From the NCBI RefSeq assembly GCF_014648115.1, contig NZ_BMQM01000009.1:80670-144669 (forward strand): 64,000 bases of DNA. The letters run 5' to 3'. Below are positions 22,739-34,886 of this stretch, piece by piece; the stretch's first letter is position 1, and every line of letters starts with the position of its first letter. The stretch comes from Deinococcus seoulensis (GTDB taxonomy: Bacteria > Deinococcota > Deinococci > Deinococcales > Deinococcaceae). A model generated the notes under the pieces. It made no database searches. It was given only the letters and a program-made list of their open reading frames with translations, and was not told where the DNA came from. The translations under genes and the position numbers were made by a program.

Positions 22739-25732
22739 GTGAACGACACCGGCCGGACACCCGAACAGGACGCCGTCCTGTCTGTCCTGCTGCGCAGCGC
22801 CCACGCCCTGGCCGTCATCGACCTGCCCACGCTGGTCATCCTGGGTGCCACGGACGCCCTGACGGCGCGGCTCGGGTGGCCCGGCGGCGCACTGGACGGC
22901 CAGCCGCTGGGCGCGCTGTTCCCCGATCATGCCCGTGACGGGGCGCTGGCCGCCGCGCAGCGGTTCGCGCAGTCGGGCCAGCCGTTCCCGGCCCGGCACG
23001 ACCTGCGGCGAGGTGACGGTCAGACCGTCACGGCCGACCTGACCGCCCTGCGCCTGACCCTGAGCGGCGACCGGCCCGCCCTGCTGCTGGCCCTGCACGC
23101 CCCGGCGCTGCCCACCGACCCGGCTGCCGACCCGGCTGCCGACCCGGCTGCCGACCCGGCTGCCGCGCGCGCCGCCTTCCTGGAGGACGTGCTGCACAAC
23201 CTTCCGGTGGACGTGGCGGTGTTCGACGCGCAGGGCCGCTACCTGTACGTGAATCCGGTCGCCATCCGCGACCCGGCCGTGCGGGCCGGCGCGATCGGCC
23301 TGACCCACCGCGAGTACAGCGAGTGGCGCGGCCATCCGGCCCACCGGACCGCCCTGCGTGACCATCACTTTCAACTGGCGCGTCAGGGCGAGGCGCAGCA
23401 GTGGGAGGAATACTTCCAGACCCCCGCCGGGCACAGGATCATCCGCCGGGCCATGTGGCCCGTGACGGCAGACGACGGTCAGGTCCGCCTGGTGATCGGC
23501 TACGGCTCCGACGTGACCGTCCCGGACGATCAGGCGCGGCGCATGACGCTGCTGGAAACCATGGTCACCACCTCCGTGGATCCCCTGCTGGTCATGGACG
23601 CCCGCCCCGGCCCGTCCTACCAGACCGTCGTGTACGGCAACCCCGCCCTGCACGCGTTCCTGCGCTCGCACGGCCTGGAACGTATCCCCGACACGCCCCT
23701 GCCCGAATGGCCTCTGGCCGACTGGAACCGCCGGGCCATCCTGGAGATGCTGAACCTCCTGCGCCCCACCGACCGGTACCGGGGGCTGCTGCACCTGCCC
23801 GACGCGCACCAGTGGGTCGAGGTGAATGCCAGCTCCATCCGGGACGGCGACACCTGCACCCACTGGGCCATCAACCTGCGCGACGTGACCGAGGCCCACC
23901 AGGCCGCGCAGGCGCAGTCGCACATGGCGCGAGCCAACCGCCTGGCCCTGAGCGGCCGCCCGCTGCACGAGAGCATGGAGGCCCTGCTTGAAGGCGTGGA
24001 TTTCATGAACCCCGGCTGGCGGGCCGCGCTGGTCATGGCGACCCCCACCGGCATGCAGGTGGTCGGGACCGTCTCGGCGCAGTTCGCCCGGCGGGTAGAG
24101 AGCGAACCGCTGCTGACCATGCAGCGCTTCTGGCAGCAGATCGACCCGGACGGCAGGGGCGAACCGTTCACCGTGCCGGACCTGCTGGACACCACTCTGA
24201 ACGACACGGCCGCGCAGGACATGGCCCCACACCTGGGCGTGCGCACCATGACCCAACTGCCGCTGTACGGCCGCGCCGGGCAACTGCTGGGCGTGCTGGT
24301 CGCCGCGCACCCGGAACCGCACCGCTGGGCCGCGCCGGTCGTGGAGGCCCTGCGGCCCCGCGTGCCCACCGCCGCCATGCTGGTCGAACAGCACCTGCAG
24401 CAGCGGCGCCTGGCCCTGCTGGCCTTCACGGACCCGCTGACCGGCCTGATGAACCGCGTCACGCTGGCCGAACACCTGGACCTGCAACTGCGCGCCGCGG
24501 CCGAAAGGGACCGGCGGCTCGCGTTCGGCCTGATGGACCTGGACCGCTTCAAGTTCCTGAACGACGGGTACGGTCACCCGGCCGGGGATCAACTGCTGCG
24601 GCAACTGGCGGCCCGCCTGGACGCCGTGTGCGCCGCGCACGGCGTGCCGGTCCTGGCGCGCATGGGCGGCGACGAGTTCGCGCTGGTCCTGGACGCCGGG
24701 GGCGTTCCGGCCCTCACGGACGCCCTGAGCGAGGTGTTCGACACGCCCTTCGAGATCAGCGCGGGCGGCGGGACGGGCAGCGTGCTGCTGCAGGCGTCCC
24801 TGGGCTGGAGCGTGTACCCAGACACCGCCGCCGACGCCAGCGAACTGCACCAGCAGGCCGACGCCGCCATGTACACCGCCAAACGCCGCCAGGAGTTCTC
24901 GCAGGTGTTCGAAGCGGCCCCCCGCACCGGGCTACAGACCCTGACGCTGGAAACGGCGCTGCGTGAAAGCCTGCGCCGCGAGGACTTCACGCTGGTGTTC
25001 CAGCCGCAGATCGGCGTGCAGGATGGCCGCCTGATGGGCGCCGAGGCGCTGCTGCGCTGGACGCACCCGGCGCTGGGACCCGTGCCGCCCGACCAGTTCA
25101 TTCCGGTGGCGGAACTCGCGGGCCTGATCGCCCCGCTGGGCCGCTGGGTGCTGGACACCGCCTGCCACGAGGCGGCCCGCTGGCCGGACGGGACGCTCAG
25201 CGTCAGCGTGAACGTGTCCAGCGTTCAACTGGCCGGGCCGCACTTCGCCGCGCAGGTGCGCGCCGCGCTGAGTAGCAGTGGCCTGAACCCCGGCAGGCTG
25301 GTGCTGGAAGTGACGGAAACCGGATTGATCGACAACCCGGCCCGCACGCGCGAGCTGCTGCAGGCGCTGCGGGACGACGGCGTGCGCATCAGCATCGACG
25401 ATTTCGGCACCGGGTACTCCTCACTGGTGAGCGTGCGGACCCTGCCGGTCGATGAACTGAAGATCGACCGGGCGTTCATTCAGGATCTCGGGCAGGACAC
25501 GCAGGCCGGGCGGGAAAGCCGCGCGATCATCAGCGCGAGCGTGCTGATGGCGCACGCGCTGGACATCACGGTCGTGGCCGAGGGCGTGGAAACGCAGGCG
25601 CAGGCCGCGCAACTCGCGCAGGTCGGATGCGACGTCGCGCAGGGCTGGCTGTACTCACCGGGCCTGGCTGCGCGGGACTTCCTGGAGTGGCAGACCCGCT
25701 GGCCCGCCCGGCCGCCCGCCACGGAACCCTAG
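22739..25732 (+). CDS. PAS-GAF-GGDEF-EAL cyclic di-GMP protein (paralogue)
   Basis: About 997 residues, divergent from its paralogue across 185 bp. Domains in order are PAS (AHALAVIDLPTLVILGATDA), a second PAS (HNLPVDVAVFDAQGRYLYVN), a third PAS-like region, a GAF-like region ending at AAMLVEQHLQQRRL, GGDEF (TDPLTGLMNRVTLAEHL, MDLDRFKFLNDGYGHPAGDQ, RMGGDEFALVL) and EAL (FTLVFQPQIGVQDGRLMGAE, EALLRW, LEVTETGLIDNPA, ISIDDFGTGYSSL, VVAEGVETQAQAAQL). Both catalytic signatures are intact, so it could make and break cyclic di-GMP. Start choice lies between the ATG at 22667 and the GTG at 22739; the -10 box favours the GTG. Confidence 0.92.
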   Translation: MNDTGRTPEQDAVLSVLLRSAHALAVIDLPTLVILGATDALTARLGWPGGALDGQPLGALFPDHARDGALAAAQRFAQSGQPFPARHDLRRGDGQTVTADLTALRLTLSGDRPALLLALHAPALPTDPAADPAADPAADPAAARAAFLEDVLHNLPVDVAVFDAQGRYLYVNPVAIRDPAVRAGAIGLTHREYSEWRGHPAHRTALRDHHFQLARQGEAQQWEEYFQTPAGHRIIRRAMWPVTADDGQVRLVIGYGSDVTVPDDQARRMTLLETMVTTSVDPLLVMDARPGPSYQTVVYGNPALHAFLRSHGLERIPDTPLPEWPLADWNRRAILEMLNLLRPTDRYRGLLHLPDAHQWVEVNASSIRDGDTCTHWAINLRDVTEAHQAAQAQSHMARANRLALSGRPLHESMEALLEGVDFMNPGWRAALVMATPTGMQVVGTVSAQFARRVESEPLLTMQRFWQQIDPDGRGEPFTVPDLLDTTLNDTAAQDMAPHLGVRTMTQLPLYGRAGQLLGVLVAAHPEPHRWAAPVVEALRPRVPTAAMLVEQHLQQRRLALLAFTDPLTGLMNRVTLAEHLDLQLRAAAERDRRLAFGLMDLDRFKFLNDGYGHPAGDQLLRQLAARLDAVCAAHGVPVLARMGGDEFALVLDAGGVPALTDALSEVFDTPFEISAGGGTGSVLLQASLGWSVYPDTAADASELHQQADAAMYTAKRRQEFSQVFEAAPRTGLQTLTLETALRESLRREDFTLVFQPQIGVQDGRLMGAEALLRWTHPALGPVPPDQFIPVAELAGLIAPLGRWVLDTACHEAARWPDGTLSVSVNVSSVQLAGPHFAAQVRAALSSSGLNPGRLVLEVTETGLIDNPARTRELLQALRDDGVRISIDDFGTGYSSLVSVRTLPVDELKIDRAFIQDLGQDTQAGRESRAIISASVLMAHALDITVVAEGVETQAQAAQLAQVGCDVAQGWLYSPGLAARDFLEWQTRWPARPPATEP
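23117..23164. repeat. Four perfect 12-bp tandem repeats inside a GGDEF-EAL gene
   Basis: GACCCGGCTGCC occurs four times head to tail and encodes a DPAA linker between the first and second PAS domains. Its copy number is a multiple of three bases and could vary without breaking the frame. Confidence 0.9.
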
Positions 25733-25763
25733 CCGCCCCGCACCCGGATCAGGCCGGACTTGA

Positions 25764-26618
25764 TCAGACTTTCTTCTCGACCACGCTGCCCGCCGTGACG
25801 CGCAGCATGGCGTCCGCCTCGGGGCGGTGGGTGAGCAGCGCGGCGTACAGCGCCTCGAGCAGCAGCAGTTGACTGGTCAGGGTGTCCAGCACGCCGTCGG
25901 TCATGGGGTCTTCCTGGCTGGCGGTGAACAGGACGGCGCTGGCGTGCCGGGTGATGGGGCTGGCGGCGCGGTGCGTGACGGCGACGGTGTACAGCCCGCA
26001 TTCCTGCGCGAGTTTCAGGTGCCCGATGGTGTCCAGGGTGCTGCCGGTGCCGCTCAGGCCGATCACGACGCTGCCGCGCGGGAGGGTGGAGATACTGACG
26101 GCCGCGAGGTGCGGGTCGGGGTAGGTGGCGGCGGGCACGCCGATGCGCAGCAGGCGGTGCGCGAAGAACTGCGCGGTCAGGCTGCTGTTGCCCTGCCCGG
26201 TCAGGTCGACGCGCGGGGCGCGCGCGAGCCGCTCGGCGACGTCGGCGGTCACCTGGGCGTCCAGCATGCGGGCGGTGCCTTCGAGGCTGCGGACGGCCTG
26301 CTGGGTCAGGCGCTGCATCTGGCTGGGCGCGTCGGTGCTGGCGTGCGGGCCGCCCTGTGGGCGCAGGCCGCCCAGGTCGCTGGCGAGCGCGATCTTGAAG
26401 GCGTGGAACCCGGCGTAGTTCAGTTTGTGGCACAGCCGGGTGATGGTGGCCTCGCTGACTCCGGCGCTCTGGGCGACCTCGGTGATGGTCTGGTGAACGG
26501 CGGTGTCGGCGTGCGCGCTGATGTGGTCGGCGACGCGCCGCAGGCTGGGTGAGAGCGAGTCGGCGTGCAGGCGGATGCGGCCGAGTGCGCCGCCCGTGGC
26601 GGGGGTGCTGCGGGTCAT
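25764..26618 (-). CDS. RpiR/MurR family regulator of the amino-sugar PTS operon
   Basis: A 284-residue regulator with an N-terminal HTH_6 domain (about residues 1-85: VADHISAHADTAVHQTITEV, AGVSEATITRLCHKLNYAGF) and a SIS sugar-phosphate-binding domain (about 115-250: VDLTGQGNSSLTAQFFAHRL, GSVVIGLSGTGSTLDTIGHL, AVTHRAASPI). It is divergent from the nagE operon and probably senses GlcNAc-6-phosphate or GlcN-6-phosphate. A promoter with a palindrome between its boxes (26678-26707) implies autoregulation. AGGAG lies 9 nt before the ATG. Confidence 0.9.
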   Translation of the reverse strand: MTRSTPATGGALGRIRLHADSLSPSLRRVADHISAHADTAVHQTITEVAQSAGVSEATITRLCHKLNYAGFHAFKIALASDLGGLRPQGGPHASTDAPSQMQRLTQQAVRSLEGTARMLDAQVTADVAERLARAPRVDLTGQGNSSLTAQFFAHRLLRIGVPAATYPDPHLAAVSISTLPRGSVVIGLSGTGSTLDTIGHLKLAQECGLYTVAVTHRAASPITRHASAVLFTASQEDPMTDGVLDTLTSQLLLLEALYAALLTHRPEADAMLRVTAGSVVEKKV

Positions 26619-26677
26619 GCGGCGGGGCTCCTGTGGGCTGGCCTGGGGGTGGGCTGGGGCGAGGGTCTGATGCTGCG

Positions 26678-26707
26678 ACGGTAGCGCCTGAAAAGAATTC
26701 TTGTCAA
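26678..26707 (-). promoter_or_regulatory. Promoter of the RpiR gene with internal palindrome
   Basis: On the minus strand TTGACA (26707-26702) and TACCGT (26683-26678) are 18 bp apart. The palindrome AAGAATTCTT (26693-26702) lies between and over them, so a bound repressor would block the promoter. Confidence 0.65.
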
Positions 26708-26821
26708 TGCGCCCCCCATTGACGGGTGAGTTTCATATGGAACAAACGGCAGTCCCTTTCGGGTGGGGTGGGTGCAGGCGGTGAGGGTCCGGGTGGCCGC
26801 CGCCGGTGCGTGCGCGGCGTC

Positions 26822-26863
26822 CTGTCTGGATTGGCCTGTCTGGATGGGGCTGTCTGGATGGGG
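26822..26863. repeat. Three-unit 14-bp tandem repeat
   Basis: CTGTCTGGATTGGC followed by two copies of CTGTCTGGATGGGG at 26836 and 26850. Confidence 0.75.
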
Positions 26864-26890
26864 CTGGGGGCATGAAGTCCGCATTGACTG

Positions 26891-26943
26891 AAAATTAATT
26901 TTGCTTCTGGAAAATTGACAGAAATTATTTTCACTCCTAGAGT
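26891..26943 (+). promoter_or_regulatory. nagE operon promoter with two operator-like palindromes
   Basis: TTGACA (26915-26920) and TAGAGT (26938-26943) are 17 bp apart, a near-ideal sigma-70 type promoter. AAAATTAATTTT (26891-26902) lies upstream of the -35, and GAAATTATTTTC (26921-26932) lies within the spacer. Their centres are 30 bp apart, three helical turns, as expected for cooperative binding by the RpiR-type regulator. Confidence 0.75.
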
Positions 26944-27131
26944 GAAGGCGAGCCGCGTTCCGACTTCCCCTGCCTGCCAGACCGTGGAGGCCCCAACGCA
27001 CCACCCCCATGCCGCGCCCGTGACTGCCTCCGCGCAGCCCACGCGTCCCGGTCGTTGCGTCCCGTTCCTCCCCGGCCGCAGGCCCCGCTCCTGCCTGAAC
27101 GCGAACATCCTTCCACTCCCAGGAGTTCACA

Positions 27132-29261
<2,130 letters not shown>

Positions 29262-29339
29262 AGTCCGACACCTGACCCTCAAGCCCGCGCGGGCGGCCAT
29301 GACGTTCGCCCGCGCCCCCACCCTTCAAGGAGAACCATC

Positions 29340-29613
29340 ATGGAACAGCCCACCGAACAGAACTTCATCGTCACCGCCGAACACGGCCTGCACGCCCGCC
29401 CCGCCGCCCAGCTCGTGCAGGTGGCCGCGCCGTTCGCCAGCGCCATCGAACTCGTCACCGCCGACAAGGCCGTGAACCTCAAGAGCATGATGTCCGTCAT
29501 GGGTGTCGGTCTTGCCAGTGGCGCCAGCTTCAGCGTCCGCGCGACCGGGGACGACGCGCAGGCTGCCGTGGATGCCATTGCCGCCCGCCTGGAAGAACAG
29601 GGCCTCGCCCGCC

Positions 29614-29621
<8 letters not shown>
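29340..29621 (+). CDS. ptsH: Phosphocarrier protein HPr
   Basis: A 93-residue HPr. The phosphorylated histidine is His18 in HGLHARPAAQLV. Ser49 in NLKSMMSVMGVG occupies the regulatory-serine position of Gram-positive HPr; whether an HPr kinase exists in this organism cannot be told here. An AAGGAG lies 8 nt upstream of the ATG at 29340. Its end overlaps the proposed GTG start of the EI gene by 8 nt. It is distinct from the HPr domain in the fructose-specific fusion. Confidence 0.95.
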
Positions 29622-31399
<1,778 letters not shown>

Positions 31400-31407
<8 letters not shown>

Positions 31408-32590
31408 GGCGATGCCCGAGCCGGGGGGCGTGACGGTCCTGCGCGGCCTGCTGCTGATGCCCGGCCCGCAGGGGAGCCTCACGCCGGGCCGCCTGACCCT
31501 TCAGGGCGGCCTGATCCGCGCCGTGGAACCCGACCCGCAGGCCCCGCGTGACCGGGTGATCCTGCCCGGCTTCGTGGACACCCACGTGCACGGCGGCGGC
31601 GGCGGGGACACCATGGACGGCCCGGACGGCGTGCGCACCCTGGCCCGCCTGCACGCCCGGCACGGCACGACCACGCTGCTGCCCACCACCATCACCAACC
31701 CCTGGGAGGCAGTGCTGGACGCGCTGCGCGGCGTGGCGGAGGTCATGCGCGCGGGCGTGCCCGGCGGCGCGGACATCGCGGGCGCGCACCTGGAAGGGCC
31801 GTTCATCAGCCCGCACCGGCTGGGCGCGCAGCCCCCCTGCGCGGTGGACCCCGCCGAGGAACTGGTGGCGCAGGTCATCGCGACGGGCGTCCTGCGGGCC
31901 GTGACCCTCGCCCCGGAACTGCCGGGCGCGCGGGAAGCGGCCCTGGCCTTTGCCCGCGCAGGCGTGCGCGTCGGCATCGGGCACACCCGCGCCGACGCCG
32001 ACACCGTGACCGGCCTGCTCGCGCTGCTGAGTGCGGCGGGCGCGCAGACCTGCGCCACGCACCTGTTCAACGCCATGGGCGGCGTTGAGGGCCGCACCCC
32101 CGGCGTGCCCGGCGCCCTCATGGCCGACCCGCACGCCACGCTGGAAGTCATTCTGGACGGCATGCACCTGCACGACACGGCCGTGCGCCTCGCGCGGGCC
32201 GCCGCGCCGGAACGCGTGATCCTGATCACGGACGCCATGCGCGCCGCCGGACTGGGTGACGGCCCCAGCGAACTCGGCGGGCAGCCCGTCACGGTACGCG
32301 GCGGGAAGGCCACCCTCCCGGACGGCACCATCGCCGGGAGCGTCCTGACCATGGACGCCGCCCTGCGCCGCGCCGTCGCCGCCGGCATTCCCCTGCCGGA
32401 AGCGAGCCGCATGGCCAGCCTGACCCCCGCCCGCTCGATTGGCCTGCACGACCGGGGCGAACTGAGGCCCGGCCTGCGCGCCGACCTCGTCACCCTGGAC
32501 CCGGAGCTGACCGTGCAGGGCGTGCATGTCGCCGGCAGACCCATTGCCGGAACCCCTATGGCCGCAACACCCACCCTGGAGAACCCATGA
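31400..32590 (+). CDS. nagA: N-acetylglucosamine-6-phosphate deacetylase
   Basis: Removes acetate from GlcNAc-6-phosphate. The 396 residues show the amidohydrolase metal and substrate motifs in order: LPGFVDTHVHGGGGGDTMDG, GAHLEGPFISP with the metal-binding glutamate, GIGHTRADADT, ATHLFNAMGGVEGRTPG, LDGMHLHD and the catalytic aspartate in LITDAM. The ATG overlaps the EI stop by 8 nt, and the stop overlaps the next start (ATGA). Its presence is the main reason to assign the PTS to GlcNAc. Confidence 0.95.
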
Positions 32591-33612
32591 CCGACCCTCT
32601 GATGTTGCAGGAAGCCCGGCAGTCCCCGGACGTCACCCGCCGCCAACTCGCCGAAAACGCCGACGTCAGCCGCGCCCTGGCCGCCGCCATCCGCACCCTG
32701 AAGCCCGCATACGCCGTTACCATCGCGCGCGGCAGCAGTGACCACGCCTGCACGGTCCTCAAGTACGCCCTGGAAACGCAGCTGGGCCTGCCGGTCGCCA
32801 GCCTCGGGCCCAGCGTTCACACGCTGTACGGCACCCGCCTGGACCTGCGCGGCGCCCTGGTGATCGCCGTGTCGCAGAGCGGCGCCAGCCCCGACGTGGT
32901 CGAGAACGTCCGCGCCGCCCGCGACAGCGGCGCCCTGACCGTCGCGCTGGTCAACGTGGAAGACAGCGACCTCGCGCGCGCCGCCGAGTTCGTCCTGCCC
33001 CTGCGCGGCGGTGAGGAACGCGCCGTGGCCGCCACCAAGAGCTACCTCGCCAGCCTGACCGCCCTGCTGCCCGTCATCGCCGACCTCAGCGGCGACGACG
33101 CCCTGCTGCGCGGCCTGCACGCCCTGCCCGCCGCGCTGGAAGCCACCCTGGCCCTCGAAGATCAGGCGCGCGATCTGGCCGACCGCTACCGCTTCGCGGA
33201 GAACCTGATCGTCCTCACGCGTGGCCTGCACTACGGCGTGGCGCAGGAAGCCGCCCTGAAACTCAAGGAAACCAGTGGCATTCACGCCGAGGCGTACTCC
33301 GCCGCCGAGTTCAGCCACGGCCCCAGACGCCTGCTCGCCGAGGGCCTCCCGGTCCTGGCGTTCACGCCCGCCGATCAGGCCGGGGCCGCCACCCGCGCCG
33401 CGCTGGACGCCCTGCAGGCCGACGGCGCGGACCTGCGCACCATCGGCCCCGCCAGCGGCAGCACCCTCACCACGCCCGCCACCGGGCACGGCCTGACCGA
33501 CACGGTCCCCAGCGCCCTGGCGTTCTACCTGTTCGCCGCGCACCTCTCACTGGCACGCGGCCTGAACCCCGACCAGCCCCCGCTGCTCAGCAAGGTCACG
33601 AAAACCCGCTGA
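32587..33612 (+). CDS. SIS-domain glucosamine-6-phosphate deaminase-like protein (NagB-II type)
   Basis: 341 residues with two SIS domains like the isomerase half of GlmS but without a glutaminase domain: IARGSSDHACTVLKYALE, SQSGASPDVVENVRAA, VAATKSYLASLTALLP, LTRGLHYGVAQEAALKLKET and AYSAAEFSHGPRRLL. In operons with nagA such proteins act as deaminating GlcN-6-phosphate isomerases that give fructose 6-phosphate and ammonia, replacing the classical NagB, which is not in the window. It completes the pathway begun by NagE and NagA. AgaS-type activity on galactosamine phosphate is an alternative. Confidence 0.85.
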   Translation: MTDPLMLQEARQSPDVTRRQLAENADVSRALAAAIRTLKPAYAVTIARGSSDHACTVLKYALETQLGLPVASLGPSVHTLYGTRLDLRGALVIAVSQSGASPDVVENVRAARDSGALTVALVNVEDSDLARAAEFVLPLRGGEERAVAATKSYLASLTALLPVIADLSGDDALLRGLHALPAALEATLALEDQARDLADRYRFAENLIVLTRGLHYGVAQEAALKLKETSGIHAEAYSAAEFSHGPRRLLAEGLPVLAFTPADQAGAATRAALDALQADGADLRTIGPASGSTLTTPATGHGLTDTVPSALAFYLFAAHLSLARGLNPDQPPLLSKVTKTR

Positions 33613-33632
33613 GCCTTACGGGCCTGCCCGCA

Positions 33633-34886
33633 TCAGGCCGTGCCCGGCTGCCCGGTGGGCGCAGGCACGTCCTGCACGGGGGCGCGGCCCAGCAGCAGTG
33701 GCGCGGCGAACACCAGTAGCGCCGCGACCGTCAGCGCCGTCTGCGTGCCCAGGACCGTGCCCAGCCAGCCGCCCAGCGCCGCGCCGAGCGGCAGGCTGCC
33801 CCACAGCAGCGTGCGCGAGGCGGTCGCCACCCGCGCCTCCATGCCGGCCGGCGAGAGCGACTGGCGCAGCGCGTCCTGCCGGATGTTGTACGTGACCACG
33901 CAGGCCGTTCCGGCGGCGCGGCCCAGCATGATCAGTGCCAGCCCCAGCGCGCCCGGCGCGGCCAGCGGCACCAGCAGGCCCGCGCCCGCCAGGGCCAGCA
34001 GGCCGCCGCGCATGACCCGGTCGTCCGGCACGCCCGACAGGCGGCGGCTCAGGGACGCGCCTGTCAGTCCGCCCAGCCCGCCCACCGTCAGGGTCAGGCC
34101 CATCAAGACCGGCGGCACCTGCCACACGCGTAACAGATGAAACGACAGCAGCGTGAACGTCATGGCCCGCGCGAAGTTCACGAACGCCGCCGTGACCGCC
34201 AGCCGCCGCAGCAGCCCGTGCCGCCACACGAACGCCATGCCGCGCGCCGCGTCCCCGAACAGCGTGCCCCGCACTTCACGGTCCGCCAGGACCGGGGCGC
34301 GCAGACCCAGCAGGCGCAGGCTGGCCGCCAGGAAACTCAGGGACTCACCCAGCAGCGCCGCCGCCGCGCCCGCCTGCGCGATCAGCAGGCCGCTCAGGCC
34401 CGGCGCGGCGGCCAGCGCCGCCTGCTCTCCGGCCTGCACGGCCCGGTTCGCGTCCCGGCGGTCCTCGAAGTGCGCCAGCCAGCGCTGCGTGGACGCGTCG
34501 TGCAGCGCCCCCAGGCTCCCCAGCAGCAGCGCCATGCCCGCCAGCACCGGAGCAGACAGCGCGCCCGCGTGCGCCAGCCCTGCCGCGCCCAGCAGCAGTG
34601 CCCCGCGCGCCACGTTCATGCCCAGCATGGCCGCGCGGGGCGGCAGGCGGTCCGCGACGGCGCCCAGCAGCAGACCCAGCAGCAGGTGCGGCAGGAACGC
34701 CGCCGCCGTGATCAGGCCCAGCGTCAGGGCGGTGCTGCCCGGCAGGGTCGAGGCGATCACCGGCAGACTCAGCGCACCCAGTTGCTGTCCCGCCGCGCTC
34801 AGCGCCGCCGCCTGACCCAGCGCGGACGGCGCGGACGGAACCGGTGCGGGGGGCCGGGGAGAGGCCCCAGCAGTGCGCGGGGTCAC
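33633..34886 (-). CDS. MFS efflux transporter
   Basis: 417 residues with about 12 hydrophobic segments and the EntS/MefA-like layout of small-molecule exporters: ALTLGLITAAAFLPHLLLGL, LGAVADRLPPRAAML (the inter-helix 2-3 loop), and a second half starting near VLMGLTLTVGGLGGLTGASL. Its ATG overlaps the stop of the ATP-grasp gene by 4 nt (34883-34886), so the two are made together. An export role for the product of that ligase is a reasonable inference. Confidence 0.85.
   Translation of the reverse strand: MTPRTAGASPRPPAPVPSAPSALGQAAALSAAGQQLGALSLPVIASTLPGSTALTLGLITAAAFLPHLLLGLLLGAVADRLPPRAAMLGMNVARGALLLGAAGLAHAGALSAPVLAGMALLLGSLGALHDASTQRWLAHFEDRRDANRAVQAGEQAALAAAPGLSGLLIAQAGAAAALLGESLSFLAASLRLLGLRAPVLADREVRGTLFGDAARGMAFVWRHGLLRRLAVTAAFVNFARAMTFTLLSFHLLRVWQVPPVLMGLTLTVGGLGGLTGASLSRRLSGVPDDRVMRGGLLALAGAGLLVPLAAPGALGLALIMLGRAAGTACVVTYNIRQDALRQSLSPAGMEARVATASRTLLWGSLPLGAALGGWLGTVLGTQTALTVAALLVFAAPLLLGRAPVQDVPAPTGQPGTA

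Larger units (their letters stand above)
26619..27131. other. 513-bp divergent regulatory spacer (RpiR gene / nagE)
   Basis: It holds the RpiR promoter at its left, a 14-bp tandem repeat in the middle, the nagE promoter with two AT-rich palindromes near 26890-26943, and a leader of about 180 nt before nagE. I see no small gene in it. Confidence 0.7.

Noticed and set aside
22610..24850. 746-codon minus-strand frame opposite the second GGDEF-EAL gene
   Set aside because: No domain or start signal; the plus strand encodes complete PAS, GGDEF and EAL motifs.
33613..33650. Terminator between the SIS gene and the MFS gene
   Set aside because: The GGGCCTG/CAGGCCGT pairing is imperfect and overlaps the end of the MFS gene; too weak to list.
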